This document shows positions 33,062 to 41,509 of a DNA stretch of 64,000 nucleotides, piece after piece; positions within the stretch are counted from its first letter, which is position 1, and each line of letters starts with the position of its first letter. This DNA is from Bryobacterales bacterium (lineage in GTDB: Bacteria; Acidobacteriota; Terriglobia; Bryobacterales; Bryobacteraceae): contig JADKID010000017.1 in NCBI GenBank assembly GCA_016721425.1, positions 62,001 through 126,000 of the forward strand. Reading direction: 5' to 3'. The translations under genes were made by a program, and so were the position numbers. A model generated the notes under the pieces. It ran no database searches. It saw only the letters and a list, made by a program, of their open reading frames with translations, and was not told where the DNA came from.

Positions 33062-35011
33062 CTATTTTCTCACAGTGGAGGGGGCGGCACGGGTGAGCTC
33101 AATCAATTCGTAATCGCGGAGCTCCGGGAGCGTGAGGCTGGTGCGGCCGCCGGTGGTCTGGGTGGGGAGCACGGAGGGGACGCGGTGCAGGCGGGCGCTG
33201 ACGAATTGACCGTCGAGGACGATGCGAAGATCGCGCATGGGAACAGGCGGAAAGTACGCGGTTTGGGAGTGGCCGCTGAGGTTGATGAGATGGACCAGCG
33301 TACGGCCGTTCTGCTGCATGAGTGAGATCTCAACGAGCGGGTGGGCGTTGGTTTCGAGTTGGCGGTGCGGCAGCAGCCCGTTGACGAGATCGCGCAGCAG
33401 CGCGGCGTGGGCGGGCAGACTGTGGCGGTAGTAGAGCGTGCCAAGCTCCCAGGGCAGCCACAGCGCGCGGCCCTCGTGGGAGGCCAGCAAAGCCGGCGTG
33501 GCGGTGTCGCGGATATCGATGTGGATCTTTTCGGGCGGCCCGAACATGGAGGGCGGCACCAGCGTCAAGGGCGCACCGGGCTGGGCGGCGGTTTCCGTGA
33601 AGGGTCCATCGAGGAGCAGTAGGGACGTGAGGCTGAGCGAGGGGAAGCGCTTGGTATCCCGAACTCGGACGTAGCCGTGCACCGCGGGCGAACCGGGCAG
33701 CGCGCCGATGCTGAGCACGCGTCCTCCGGCGGCGAGGTAGGGCGCCAGGCCGGCAGGCATGGGGCCAGGAGTGAGTACGAGATCGACGGGCCGTTTGCCG
33801 GTCCACTCCAGGTTGCTGGCTACGGCGAAGGGGATGTGCTCCTCAGAGAGAAAGCGAAAGAGGCCGCGATAGCTGGATGGATCGCCGTTGGAGAGGAGGA
33901 TGACGCGGGCGGCGCTCTGCTGCGAATGGAGCAGCGCTTCGTTGGCGGCAGCCCAGGCGAAGATGGGCCGCGCGGTCTCGACGGCCTGGCGATCCTGCTG
34001 ATCGAAGGTGCCGTTGATGGCAAATGCGAGCGCGCCGCCGTGGGCGATATTCTGCCAGAGGCGTAGCGCGATCTCGCCGGCGGGCACGGTGGCAAAGCGC
34101 CAGGCGTAGTCCACGAACTGCATGCAGAGATTGATAGACATTTTGGCCGGCTGGGAGTTGCGGGCGCGGTTCACGTTGGCGGAGGACGTGTAGGGCCAGA
34201 GCGGCAGCGGGCGCGTAACGCCGGTGTTGGATTCCGACATGATGCCGTCGGTGGATTCATCCAGGTAGTTGAAGTAGCCAGCCAGGGGCCGGAGTTGGTG
34301 GATGATGCGTCCGAAATCGGCGGCAACCTCCTGGGCGGAGAGGGCCATAAAGCGGCGGTAATCCGGATCAGCAGCACTTTCCGGTAGCGGGCGCGAAAAC
34401 ATTCTGTGGAACTTGCGTTGGCACGCCTCGCAATGGCAGTGGCCGAGAGCCTTGCCGCTGTAATCGCTGGATTGGTTGCCGAACATGTTGAAGAAGAGGC
34501 CATCCACGTCATAGCGGGTCAGCGCCTCGGTGAGGATTTTGGGGGCGTGCTCGCGGTACCAGATGGAGTTGATGCAGGTGGAATAAAGGCCGTTGTAGAT
34601 GACGGGGGCACCGCCTGCCTGGCGGAAGAACCACTCGGGGTGCGCGTCGAAGACCTCCTTGCGGGTCTTGGAGAAATCGAAACGGCCAACGACGCGGATG
34701 TGGCGGGCGTGAGCGGCGCGCAGGGCGTCGCCGAAAAAGTCGCGGCCAGGCGGAAGCTGCGGGCTGGCGTAGTGGAACTCGACGCGGGTGGGGTAAGTGG
34801 CCGCGATGCCGCCCATGTTGAGGTGCAGTACATTGGCGTGGAAGGCCGCGGCCTGCTGGACAAGGGCAAGCGGATCGGTGGCCGCGTCAGGCTCGCGAAG
34901 ATTGGTCTGGAGCCAGCGGAGCGGCTCGTTCATCCACCAACCGCTGCCGGGGGCGGGTTGAGCGGCCAGCGGGAGAAGCGTGACGAGACACAGAATGGCG
35001 GAGCGGAACAT
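33062..35011 (-). CDS. Secreted predicted glycoside hydrolase (GHL6-like barrel, beta-galactosidase-type C domains)
   Basis: The 649-residue product has a signal peptide (MFRSAILCLVTLLPLAAQ), which fixes the start at 35011. A TIM-barrel-like region follows (about 40-360) with VDGLFFNMFGNQSSDYSG, the conserved cysteine cluster CHCEACQRKF and GYFNYLDEST. Beyond it are a glutaminase-like domain (RVILLSNGDPSSYRGLFRFL) and beta-rich C-terminal domains (RTLVHLINLSGHSQ). This layout fits hypothetical glycosyl hydrolase 6-like proteins. The acid residues that would be catalytic cannot be fixed by eye. Confidence 0.78.
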   Translation of the reverse strand: MFRSAILCLVTLLPLAAQPAPGSGWWMNEPLRWLQTNLREPDAATDPLALVQQAAAFHANVLHLNMGGIAATYPTRVEFHYASPQLPPGRDFFGDALRAAHARHIRVVGRFDFSKTRKEVFDAHPEWFFRQAGGAPVIYNGLYSTCINSIWYREHAPKILTEALTRYDVDGLFFNMFGNQSSDYSGKALGHCHCEACQRKFHRMFSRPLPESAADPDYRRFMALSAQEVAADFGRIIHQLRPLAGYFNYLDESTDGIMSESNTGVTRPLPLWPYTSSANVNRARNSQPAKMSINLCMQFVDYAWRFATVPAGEIALRLWQNIAHGGALAFAINGTFDQQDRQAVETARPIFAWAAANEALLHSQQSAARVILLSNGDPSSYRGLFRFLSEEHIPFAVASNLEWTGKRPVDLVLTPGPMPAGLAPYLAAGGRVLSIGALPGSPAVHGYVRVRDTKRFPSLSLTSLLLLDGPFTETAAQPGAPLTLVPPSMFGPPEKIHIDIRDTATPALLASHEGRALWLPWELGTLYYRHSLPAHAALLRDLVNGLLPHRQLETNAHPLVEISLMQQNGRTLVHLINLSGHSQTAYFPPVPMRDLRIVLDGQFVSARLHRVPSVLPTQTTGGRTSLTLPELRDYELIELTRAAPSTVRK

Positions 35012-35036
35012 GGGGTCCACTCTATCACCGGGGATG

Positions 35037-38000
35037 CTAGACAGGGCTGAGAACGGCGCGCACGCGGGCGGCGAGCTGATCCGGTGTAAAGGGCTTCTCG
35101 ATGAACGCTGAGTCCTCGCCATCCACTCCGTGGCGCATGACAATGTCTCCGGTGTAGCCGGACATGAAGAGGACCTTGAGACCAGGGCATTGCTCGAGAA
35201 GGCGGTCCGCCAGTTCACGGCCGCTCAGACCAGGCATGACGACGTCGGTGAGCAGAAGGTCGAACGAACCGGACGTTTCTTCGAATCTGGCAAGCGCCTC
35301 AACCGCGGTTGAGGCCGAAGTCACGTTGTAGCCGTAACTGTGCAGGGCGTAGGCCGCCAAGTGGCGAACATCGGCCTGGTCTTCTACCAAAAGAATCGAT
35401 TCGGTACCACCCGGGGCGCGCGGTTTGCCAGAGGGCAGCTCGGATGCTCTTGGATCGGCTACGCGGGGAAGACCCACCTGGAATGTTGCACCGCACCCAA
35501 GTTCGGATTGCACTGCTATAAATCCGCCGCTCTGGGCGACGATACCCTGAGCCATGGAAAGACCGAGCCCGGTGCCCTGACCCACGCCCTTGGTAGTGAA
35601 GAAAGGCTCAAAGATACGTTGGCGAGTCTGGGCATCCATACCGCCGCCATTGTCGGCAACGCTGAGCAAAACGTAGTCGCCGGGCGAGGCCTCGGGATAC
35701 TCGCGAGCGAGTTCTGCGTTCCACTCGGCGGCGGCGACCCCGATGACGAGCTTGCCGCCCAACGGCATCGCGTCGCGCGCATTCACGACAAGGTTCATGA
35801 CCACCTGTTCCAACTGGTGCGGATCGGCATTCACGCAGAGCGGTTCAGCGGCAGCGGTCAGGGCGATCTCGACATCCTCGCCAACCAGGCGCATGAGCAT
35901 GGGCCGCAGTTCTTTGACCGCCAGGTTGAGATCGAAGACGCGCGGCTGGAGCAACTGCTTGCGGCTGAATGCGAGGATCTTCCCGGTCAGCACGGCAGCA
36001 CGCTCTCCCGCCCGAAGGATGGCCTCGAGATCGGACCGCAAGGGGTCGAGGCTGGGAACTTTATCGATCATCAGCAGGCTGTAGCCGTTGATGACGGTGA
36101 GTAGATTGTTGAAATCGTGGGCAATGCCGCCGGCGAGACGTCCGATTGATTCCATCTTCTGCGCGTGGACCAGACGGGCTTCGGCGATTCTGCGTTCGGT
36201 GATGTCGAGAAAAGTGACAACAACCTGGGCCACAGAGCCCTCGTCGTTGTGTACGGGGTAGGCGTCCACCAGTGCCCATTTAGGCTCGATGCGGTCCGGT
36301 CGGACCATGCCGATAAGCAACTGGTTGACCTGTTGGCCGGTGCGGAGGACCTGGACAACCGGAAAGCGCTCCAGCGGCATCGGCGATCCGTCGCCCTGCA
36401 CGAAACGCCACGCGGGATCGGCCGCGAGTTTACCCAGCATCGTGTCCTGGGTGATTCCGAGAATGCGGGCGGCCGTGGGATTGGCGAGCAGGATCTGGGA
36501 GCCGGGGCCATGCACAACCACGCCGGCAGAGAGGTTGTGGATGAGCGTGCGGTACTGATCCTCACTGGCGCGGAGGGCGGCCTCCACACGCTTCCTTTCG
36601 GTAATGTCACGCACGACGAAGAGGAGACTGGAGGGGCTGCCATCAGCGCCGCGAATCACCTCTCCATTGACCTCGATATCGAAAACAGTGCCGTCACATC
36701 GAAGCGCCAGGAACTCGCCGCGACGTCCGCCGCCCTCAATCATGAGCCGGGTATTGTCGATGGCTCGCTGCCGGTCTTCCGGCACCACGAAATCGGTCAG
36801 TGGGCGTCCCAGCAATTCATCGAGGTGGTCTGCCCGGAACATGGCCAGCCCCTTGTGGGACACCATGCGAATCCGGCCCTGCAGATCGGTGATGCTGATG
36901 TCGTCCGGCGAGGCATTGAGAATCGTGCGGTGGAGCTCTTCGCTTTCCCGCATCGCCAGCTCGGCCCGCTCCCGTTCCAGTTCGCCAGCGGCCCGAACGG
37001 CAACCATCTGGAGCACGGATTCGACGAACTTGGAGTTGAGCAGGGGCTTGCGGCTGATGACAGCGATGAGGCCCACCGGCTTGCCGTCAAAGCTCCACAG
37101 CGTGGTTCCTGCGTAGCTTTCGGCTCTCAAATCCTCCAGCGCCGGATCGTTTGGAAAGAGCTTGCGGACATCTCGCGGAAAACAACAGATCGACTTGCCG
37201 ACGACGTCACCGCATGGTGTGTCGCGCAGGCCATAGACGATGTTGTCCAGAAACTCTCCGTTGCAGTACACGGCCACAGTTTGCGCCTGGAGTCCGTCGC
37301 CCAGGAGCCGGTCAATGCAGACGAAATCCATATCCAGTTTGTTGGCCAGGTAACGCGCCAGCGACTGGAAGAAGCTCTCGCCGGATGCCGTATAGCCGCA
37401 CTCGGCGAGAAACACCAGCGTTTCCTGCATCTGCTTGCGCTCAGTGATGTCTTCGATGACGCAGGCGAACTGCCCCTCTCTGGGCCGGTATGCATAGACC
37501 TCAAACCACTTGTCGAGCGGAGCCGTGTGATTCTCGAATCGCGCGGGCACTCCCGTTTGAACAACCTCAGCGTAAGTGGCCAGCCAGTGCGGTTCCAGGC
37601 CGAGCAACACTTCCGTGGCGTTCCGGCCGACAATCTGGCCGGCCTCCAGGCCGGTCATCTGTTCGAAAGCGGGGTTGACTGCGATGAAACGGTAGTCGAT
37701 TGGGCGGCCCTGGGAATCCAGGATCAACTCGTGGACAGCAAATCCTTCCTGCATGCTGTAAAAGAGCGTGGCGTAGTCGGATTCCAGCTGAACCTGATGG
37801 GTGATATCGCTGAGAAAACTGAGCGTGGCCGGCTGACCGTTCCATTCGATCTGGACCGCGTCAAGATGGGCCCATCTGAATCCCTCCGGCGCGCGGAGAA
37901 CACGGAACGTGTAGCTCGGAAGCGCCGCCAGCCCGGCGGATCTGGCTTGGTGGCGTTCGAGGACCATCTGAAGGTCGTCCGGATGGATCAGGTCGGTGAC

Positions 38001-39254
38001 GGGCCGTTGGAGCAGTGCCTGGCGGCTCTCACCCATCAGCGTCTCGGCTGCCGCGTTAACAAACTGGACAATGCCAGCCTGGACAACGAGAACGGCCTGG
38101 CCGGCGTTCTCGATTAGCGCCCTGTACTTCTCTTCACTGCGCGACAACGCGTGGCGCGAACTCTCCGCGGCCGTGACATCGGAGAGGCAAAGCAGTAGGC
38201 GGGGGGCGCCGGCAGCAGGGATGAGGGCGGTAGATGCGAGCAGATGCAGCGAGCGCGAACCAACCATGGCCTGAAACTCAATGTCGCGCTGAGCGTCGCC
38301 GGTACGTAGCGTTTCCGTGAGCGCCTCACAGATCAGACAATGGGGATGATTGGAATCGCTTGCGCAGTACAGGACCTCGCAGACAGATTGTCCGCGCAAC
38401 TCGTCATTGTCTTGTCCGGCCATCTCCGCAAAGGCGCGGTTGGCGTAAAGGAAGTGGCGCTCGCTATCGAGGACACACAACATGACTGGCGCTTGGTCAT
38501 AGATCGCGGCCAACTCAATCCGCTCCCGCTCCCGCGCGTCCTCGGAGAGTTTGCGCGCCGAGATATCCAGGATGACCCCGTCGATGTGGCTGGGCGTTCC
38601 GTCGGGGTGCTCGACGCAGCGCCCGGACTCCTGCACCCAGCGGATCTCCCCATCCAAATGGCGGATGCGGTATTCGCATTGGAAGGCCTGGCGGTTGGCG
38701 ACCGCCGTCTCCACCACCCGCGAGACCTCGGCCAGATCTTCCGGAACGATGAGATCCGCCCAGCTGGTCTGCCCGCTGATCAACTCAGCAGCCGGACGGC
38801 CGGTGAGATTGAGAGGGTGATCGCTGAAATAGCTCATGCGCCAGGGCGGCCGAAGCTCGCAGCGGTAAACTGCGCCCGGCACATTCGCTATCAAGGTGCG
38901 AAGCTCCGATTCCCGTTCGCGCAATTGACGCTCGAGGGCTTCGTTGCGAAGGGTCAGTTCCACCACTGTAGTGAGCTCGTGGCCACGCACAGGCTTCAGG
39001 ACGAGGGGGCCAGGATGGCTAGGCGAGGCGGAAAGGTACACGACCGGCACGGGGAGCGCGGCATTTTCCCAGCCGCCTGGCAAGTCCAGGTCAACAAGGA
39101 GCAGATCGGGCTGGTGGTGCGCGACGGCAACGGAAAGTTGGCCCGACTCCGAGACAGTCGGCGCAACGGTGTAACCGGCGCCGGTGAGAATGCTGGAGAC
39201 TTCGGCCGCAAGGACAGGATCGTTCTGCGCGACGAGAATCTTGTGGCCGTTCAC
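35037..39254 (-). CDS. Hybrid sensor histidine kinase/response regulator with multiple PAS and a GAF domain
   Basis: The 1,405-residue protein has, in order: an N-terminal receiver-like domain (about 1-100, LLLVDLDLPGG, but Q-N-D in place of the usual acidic pair); PAS domains at about 110-235, 245-365, 370-490 and 495-615; GAF (about 620-780); PAS at about 790-910 and 915-1040; HisKA with the phosphoacceptor in GGIAHDFNNLL; HATPase with N-box NLVVNARDAMPLGG and VADNGGGMD, then GTGLGLSMAQGIV; and a C-terminal receiver (about 1285-1400) with Asp in LLTDVVMPG. No membrane helix is visible, so it is a soluble sensor. PAS2 carries a cysteine set (VCEVLYCASDSNHPHCLIC). Confidence 0.93.
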   Translation of the reverse strand: MNGHKILVAQNDPVLAAEVSSILTGAGYTVAPTVSESGQLSVAVAHHQPDLLLVDLDLPGGWENAALPVPVVYLSASPSHPGPLVLKPVRGHELTTVVELTLRNEALERQLRERESELRTLIANVPGAVYRCELRPPWRMSYFSDHPLNLTGRPAAELISGQTSWADLIVPEDLAEVSRVVETAVANRQAFQCEYRIRHLDGEIRWVQESGRCVEHPDGTPSHIDGVILDISARKLSEDARERERIELAAIYDQAPVMLCVLDSERHFLYANRAFAEMAGQDNDELRGQSVCEVLYCASDSNHPHCLICEALTETLRTGDAQRDIEFQAMVGSRSLHLLASTALIPAAGAPRLLLCLSDVTAAESSRHALSRSEEKYRALIENAGQAVLVVQAGIVQFVNAAAETLMGESRQALLQRPVTDLIHPDDLQMVLERHQARSAGLAALPSYTFRVLRAPEGFRWAHLDAVQIEWNGQPATLSFLSDITHQVQLESDYATLFYSMQEGFAVHELILDSQGRPIDYRFIAVNPAFEQMTGLEAGQIVGRNATEVLLGLEPHWLATYAEVVQTGVPARFENHTAPLDKWFEVYAYRPREGQFACVIEDITERKQMQETLVFLAECGYTASGESFFQSLARYLANKLDMDFVCIDRLLGDGLQAQTVAVYCNGEFLDNIVYGLRDTPCGDVVGKSICCFPRDVRKLFPNDPALEDLRAESYAGTTLWSFDGKPVGLIAVISRKPLLNSKFVESVLQMVAVRAAGELERERAELAMRESEELHRTILNASPDDISITDLQGRIRMVSHKGLAMFRADHLDELLGRPLTDFVVPEDRQRAIDNTRLMIEGGGRRGEFLALRCDGTVFDIEVNGEVIRGADGSPSSLLFVVRDITERKRVEAALRASEDQYRTLIHNLSAGVVVHGPGSQILLANPTAARILGITQDTMLGKLAADPAWRFVQGDGSPMPLERFPVVQVLRTGQQVNQLLIGMVRPDRIEPKWALVDAYPVHNDEGSVAQVVVTFLDITERRIAEARLVHAQKMESIGRLAGGIAHDFNNLLTVINGYSLLMIDKVPSLDPLRSDLEAILRAGERAAVLTGKILAFSRKQLLQPRVFDLNLAVKELRPMLMRLVGEDVEIALTAAAEPLCVNADPHQLEQVVMNLVVNARDAMPLGGKLVIGVAAAEWNAELAREYPEASPGDYVLLSVADNGGGMDAQTRQRIFEPFFTTKGVGQGTGLGLSMAQGIVAQSGGFIAVQSELGCGATFQVGLPRVADPRASELPSGKPRAPGGTESILLVEDQADVRHLAAYALHSYGYNVTSASTAVEALARFEETSGSFDLLLTDVVMPGLSGRELADRLLEQCPGLKVLFMSGYTGDIVMRHGVDGEDSAFIEKPFTPDQLAARVRAVLSPV

Positions 39255-39287
39255 TGGCCCTCATTCTATACCACCGGCGACGATTAG

Positions 39288-39304
39288 GGCCGGAGTCTCC
39301 GGCC
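39288..39304 (-). terminator. Hairpin after the Ig-repeat gene
   Basis: GGCCGGAG (39288-39295) and CTCCGGCC (39297-39304) are exact reverse complements separated by one base, 13 bases downstream of the stop at 39317. It forms a six-base stem with a five-base loop. No T-run follows on the minus strand, so intrinsic termination is unproven. Confidence 0.4.
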
Positions 39305-39316
39305 AATCCTCAAACG

Positions 39317-41509
39317 CTATTTGGGCAGAGCCGGGAGCGACGTGAAGGCCCCCGACGGATTGAAACGCAGGCCCAGGCCGGAGATATCCGTTCCGGCGGT
39401 GGTGAACTCCACGACGCCGCGGCGGCTGGCCAGGAGTGGGAAGCGGTCAATGAGGCGGAACGAGAACTGGCCGCGCGGGTTGAGGCCGATGGAATCGGTG
39501 CCGAGTACGGCGCCGGATTCGTCACGCAGCGTCACTGTAACGGTGGCGCCCGTGGTGGCGTTGGTATTGACAAGCGCCATGGAAGTGACGAAGTTCTCGG
39601 TGTTGTCGTAGGGCAGGAGGAAGTTGCGTCCGCTGGCCGTGGCGGTGACGCCCGCTTCAAAGTCGGGGCGGCCGGTGACACGCTGGCGGAAGACGGCAAC
39701 GCCGCCGACGGAACTGTTGGAGAGGAGTTCCGTCCAGCCGGTGATGAGGGGCGTCGATGTTCCGCCGAAGGGGTTCGACCCGCCACCCTGCGTGGTGATG
39801 GTTTGGGTACCGCCTGCGGCAATGGTGTTCGAAATGGTGGTAACCGGCGCAGCCTGCCCGGTGATGGGCACAGACAGCGGGGCGCCGTTGGGCGACCAGA
39901 ATTTCAGCGTAAACGGCGCGGGCTGGGTGTCGAGATTGACGAGAACGATGGTGGTTTGCCAGCTATCCGCCGTACCGCCGTCGGCGAGCTGCGAGAGCAA
40001 CTGGCTGGGCGCTGGGGCGGCCGGGATGGTGAGGACCGGGAACGATGTGAATGCGTTGGTGGGATTGAAGCGCAGGCCGAGGCCGGTAAAGTCACCGGAA
40101 CTGGTCATATCCAGCACGCCACGCTGGTTGGCTGTGGATGGGAACCGTTTGTAGGATTCCACGGCGGTCTGACCACGCGGCGGGAGGTTGATGGCGTCCT
40201 GGAAGAGAGGTCCGCCGTTCTCCAGGCGGCCGGTGATGTTGAGCCCGCGCGATTGCAGGGTATTGGTATTCACCAGGGCCATGGAGGTCACAAAATTCTG
40301 AAGATTGTCAAAGGGCAGAAGGAACCGGTTGGCGGGATTTGTCACGGAGACAGCGGCTTCGAGATCCGGGCTGCCGGCGATGCGCTGGCGGAAGATGCCA
40401 ACACCGCCGATCTGGTGCGTGGTTTCGAGTTCAGCCCAGCCCTGGGCGAGAGCGGCGTCGGTGCCGGCGGTGCGAATGGTGCGGGAGCCTCCGGGCGGGA
40501 TGACGCCCTGATAGGCTTCGAGGCGGCCCGGATTGCCTTCGATGGGCAAGCGGAGAAGCGATCCATCCTGCGCGTAGAAGCGGAGGGTGAAATCGGACTG
40601 CACGTTCTCCATATTCACCAGCGTGATGGTGGTCTGCCAGCCTTGGCCATCGGCGAGTTGGGAGAGAACCTGGCGGCCCGCGGAGACATTCAGGGTGACG
40701 GGCACCGCGATGGGACTGTTGGTGGCATTGGCCGCGTAGATCAGAACGGAGCCTGTGTAGGATCCGGCGGCGAGACCGGTGGGATCCAGGATCAGCGAGA
40801 GATTGAGGGTGGGCGACGCGAAGCCCGATACGGGATTCACGGTAAGCCAATTCCCACCGCTCGTGGTACTGGCCACGGCATTGATGGGCGTGGAGGCAGC
40901 GGAGGTGGCCACGGTGATGGCGGCGGTTTGCGGACTGGCGCCGCGAGGCACGATGACGCTCACCGAGGCGGGCGTGACCGCGACGGTGGCAGTGGGGCCG
41001 ATGACAACGTTGACGGGAACGACGATCGTGGCGGCCTGCGCCTGGGTGGCGGTGATCGTGATGGTGGCGGAGTAGACGCCGGCGGGCAAGGGGGCGGGAT
41101 TCAGTGTGACGTTGAGGCTCGACGGAGTTGAGCTGGCGCCGGGATTGACGGTCAGCCACGGCTGAGAGGAGACGGCGGTGAACTGAACGGCGCCGCCGGG
41201 ATTGGCGCTAACCTGCAACTGCTGGGAGATGGAAGCGAAGGAACCGGTGGGCGCTCCGAAGTTGACGACGGAGGGCGAGACCACGAAAGTGGCCTGGGCC
41301 ACAGAGAAGGTAACGCCGATGAGCAGCGGCGAATTGCTGGCGTCGGCCGACGAGATGGCGATAGTGCCTGTGTAGTTGCCCGGCGCGAGACCGGTGCTAT
41401 TCACCGTGACGGTGATGGCGCCTGGTGTGATGCCACCCACCGGGGTGACCTGGAGCCAGGACCGCCCGTCGCTGGTGGCGGCGCCGACGGAATAGCTGAT
41501 GGCGCCCAC
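39317..41509 (-). CDS. C-terminal fragment of a secreted Ig-repeat protein (after frameshift)
   Basis: This 730-residue frame continues the gene that begins at 43596; the two are joined at about 41611 by a one-base change of frame. It carries three more ~95-residue Ig/BACON-like repeats (SWLQVTPVGG, PWLTVNPGASS, NWLTVNPVSG), then two copies of a ~200-residue module (from LSQLADGQGWQTTITLVN to GLGLRFNPTNAFTSFPVL, and again from LSQLADGGTADSWQTTIVL to the end). The ATG at 41509 is simply the first in frame and has no ribosome binding site, so it is probably not a real start. Confidence 0.75.
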   Translation of the reverse strand: MGAISYSVGAATSDGRSWLQVTPVGGITPGAITVTVNSTGLAPGNYTGTIAISSADASNSPLLIGVTFSVAQATFVVSPSVVNFGAPTGSFASISQQLQVSANPGGAVQFTAVSSQPWLTVNPGASSTPSSLNVTLNPAPLPAGVYSATITITATQAQAATIVVPVNVVIGPTATVAVTPASVSVIVPRGASPQTAAITVATSAASTPINAVASTTSGGNWLTVNPVSGFASPTLNLSLILDPTGLAAGSYTGSVLIYAANATNSPIAVPVTLNVSAGRQVLSQLADGQGWQTTITLVNMENVQSDFTLRFYAQDGSLLRLPIEGNPGRLEAYQGVIPPGGSRTIRTAGTDAALAQGWAELETTHQIGGVGIFRQRIAGSPDLEAAVSVTNPANRFLLPFDNLQNFVTSMALVNTNTLQSRGLNITGRLENGGPLFQDAINLPPRGQTAVESYKRFPSTANQRGVLDMTSSGDFTGLGLRFNPTNAFTSFPVLTIPAAPAPSQLLSQLADGGTADSWQTTIVLVNLDTQPAPFTLKFWSPNGAPLSVPITGQAAPVTTISNTIAAGGTQTITTQGGGSNPFGGTSTPLITGWTELLSNSSVGGVAVFRQRVTGRPDFEAGVTATASGRNFLLPYDNTENFVTSMALVNTNATTGATVTVTLRDESGAVLGTDSIGLNPRGQFSFRLIDRFPLLASRRGVVEFTTAGTDISGLGLRFNPSGAFTSLPALPK

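Noticed and set aside
36165..38117. A plus-strand open frame of about 650 codons opposite the histidine kinase.
   Set aside because: No recognisable domain; it covers the PAS/GAF part of a clear kinase on the other strand.
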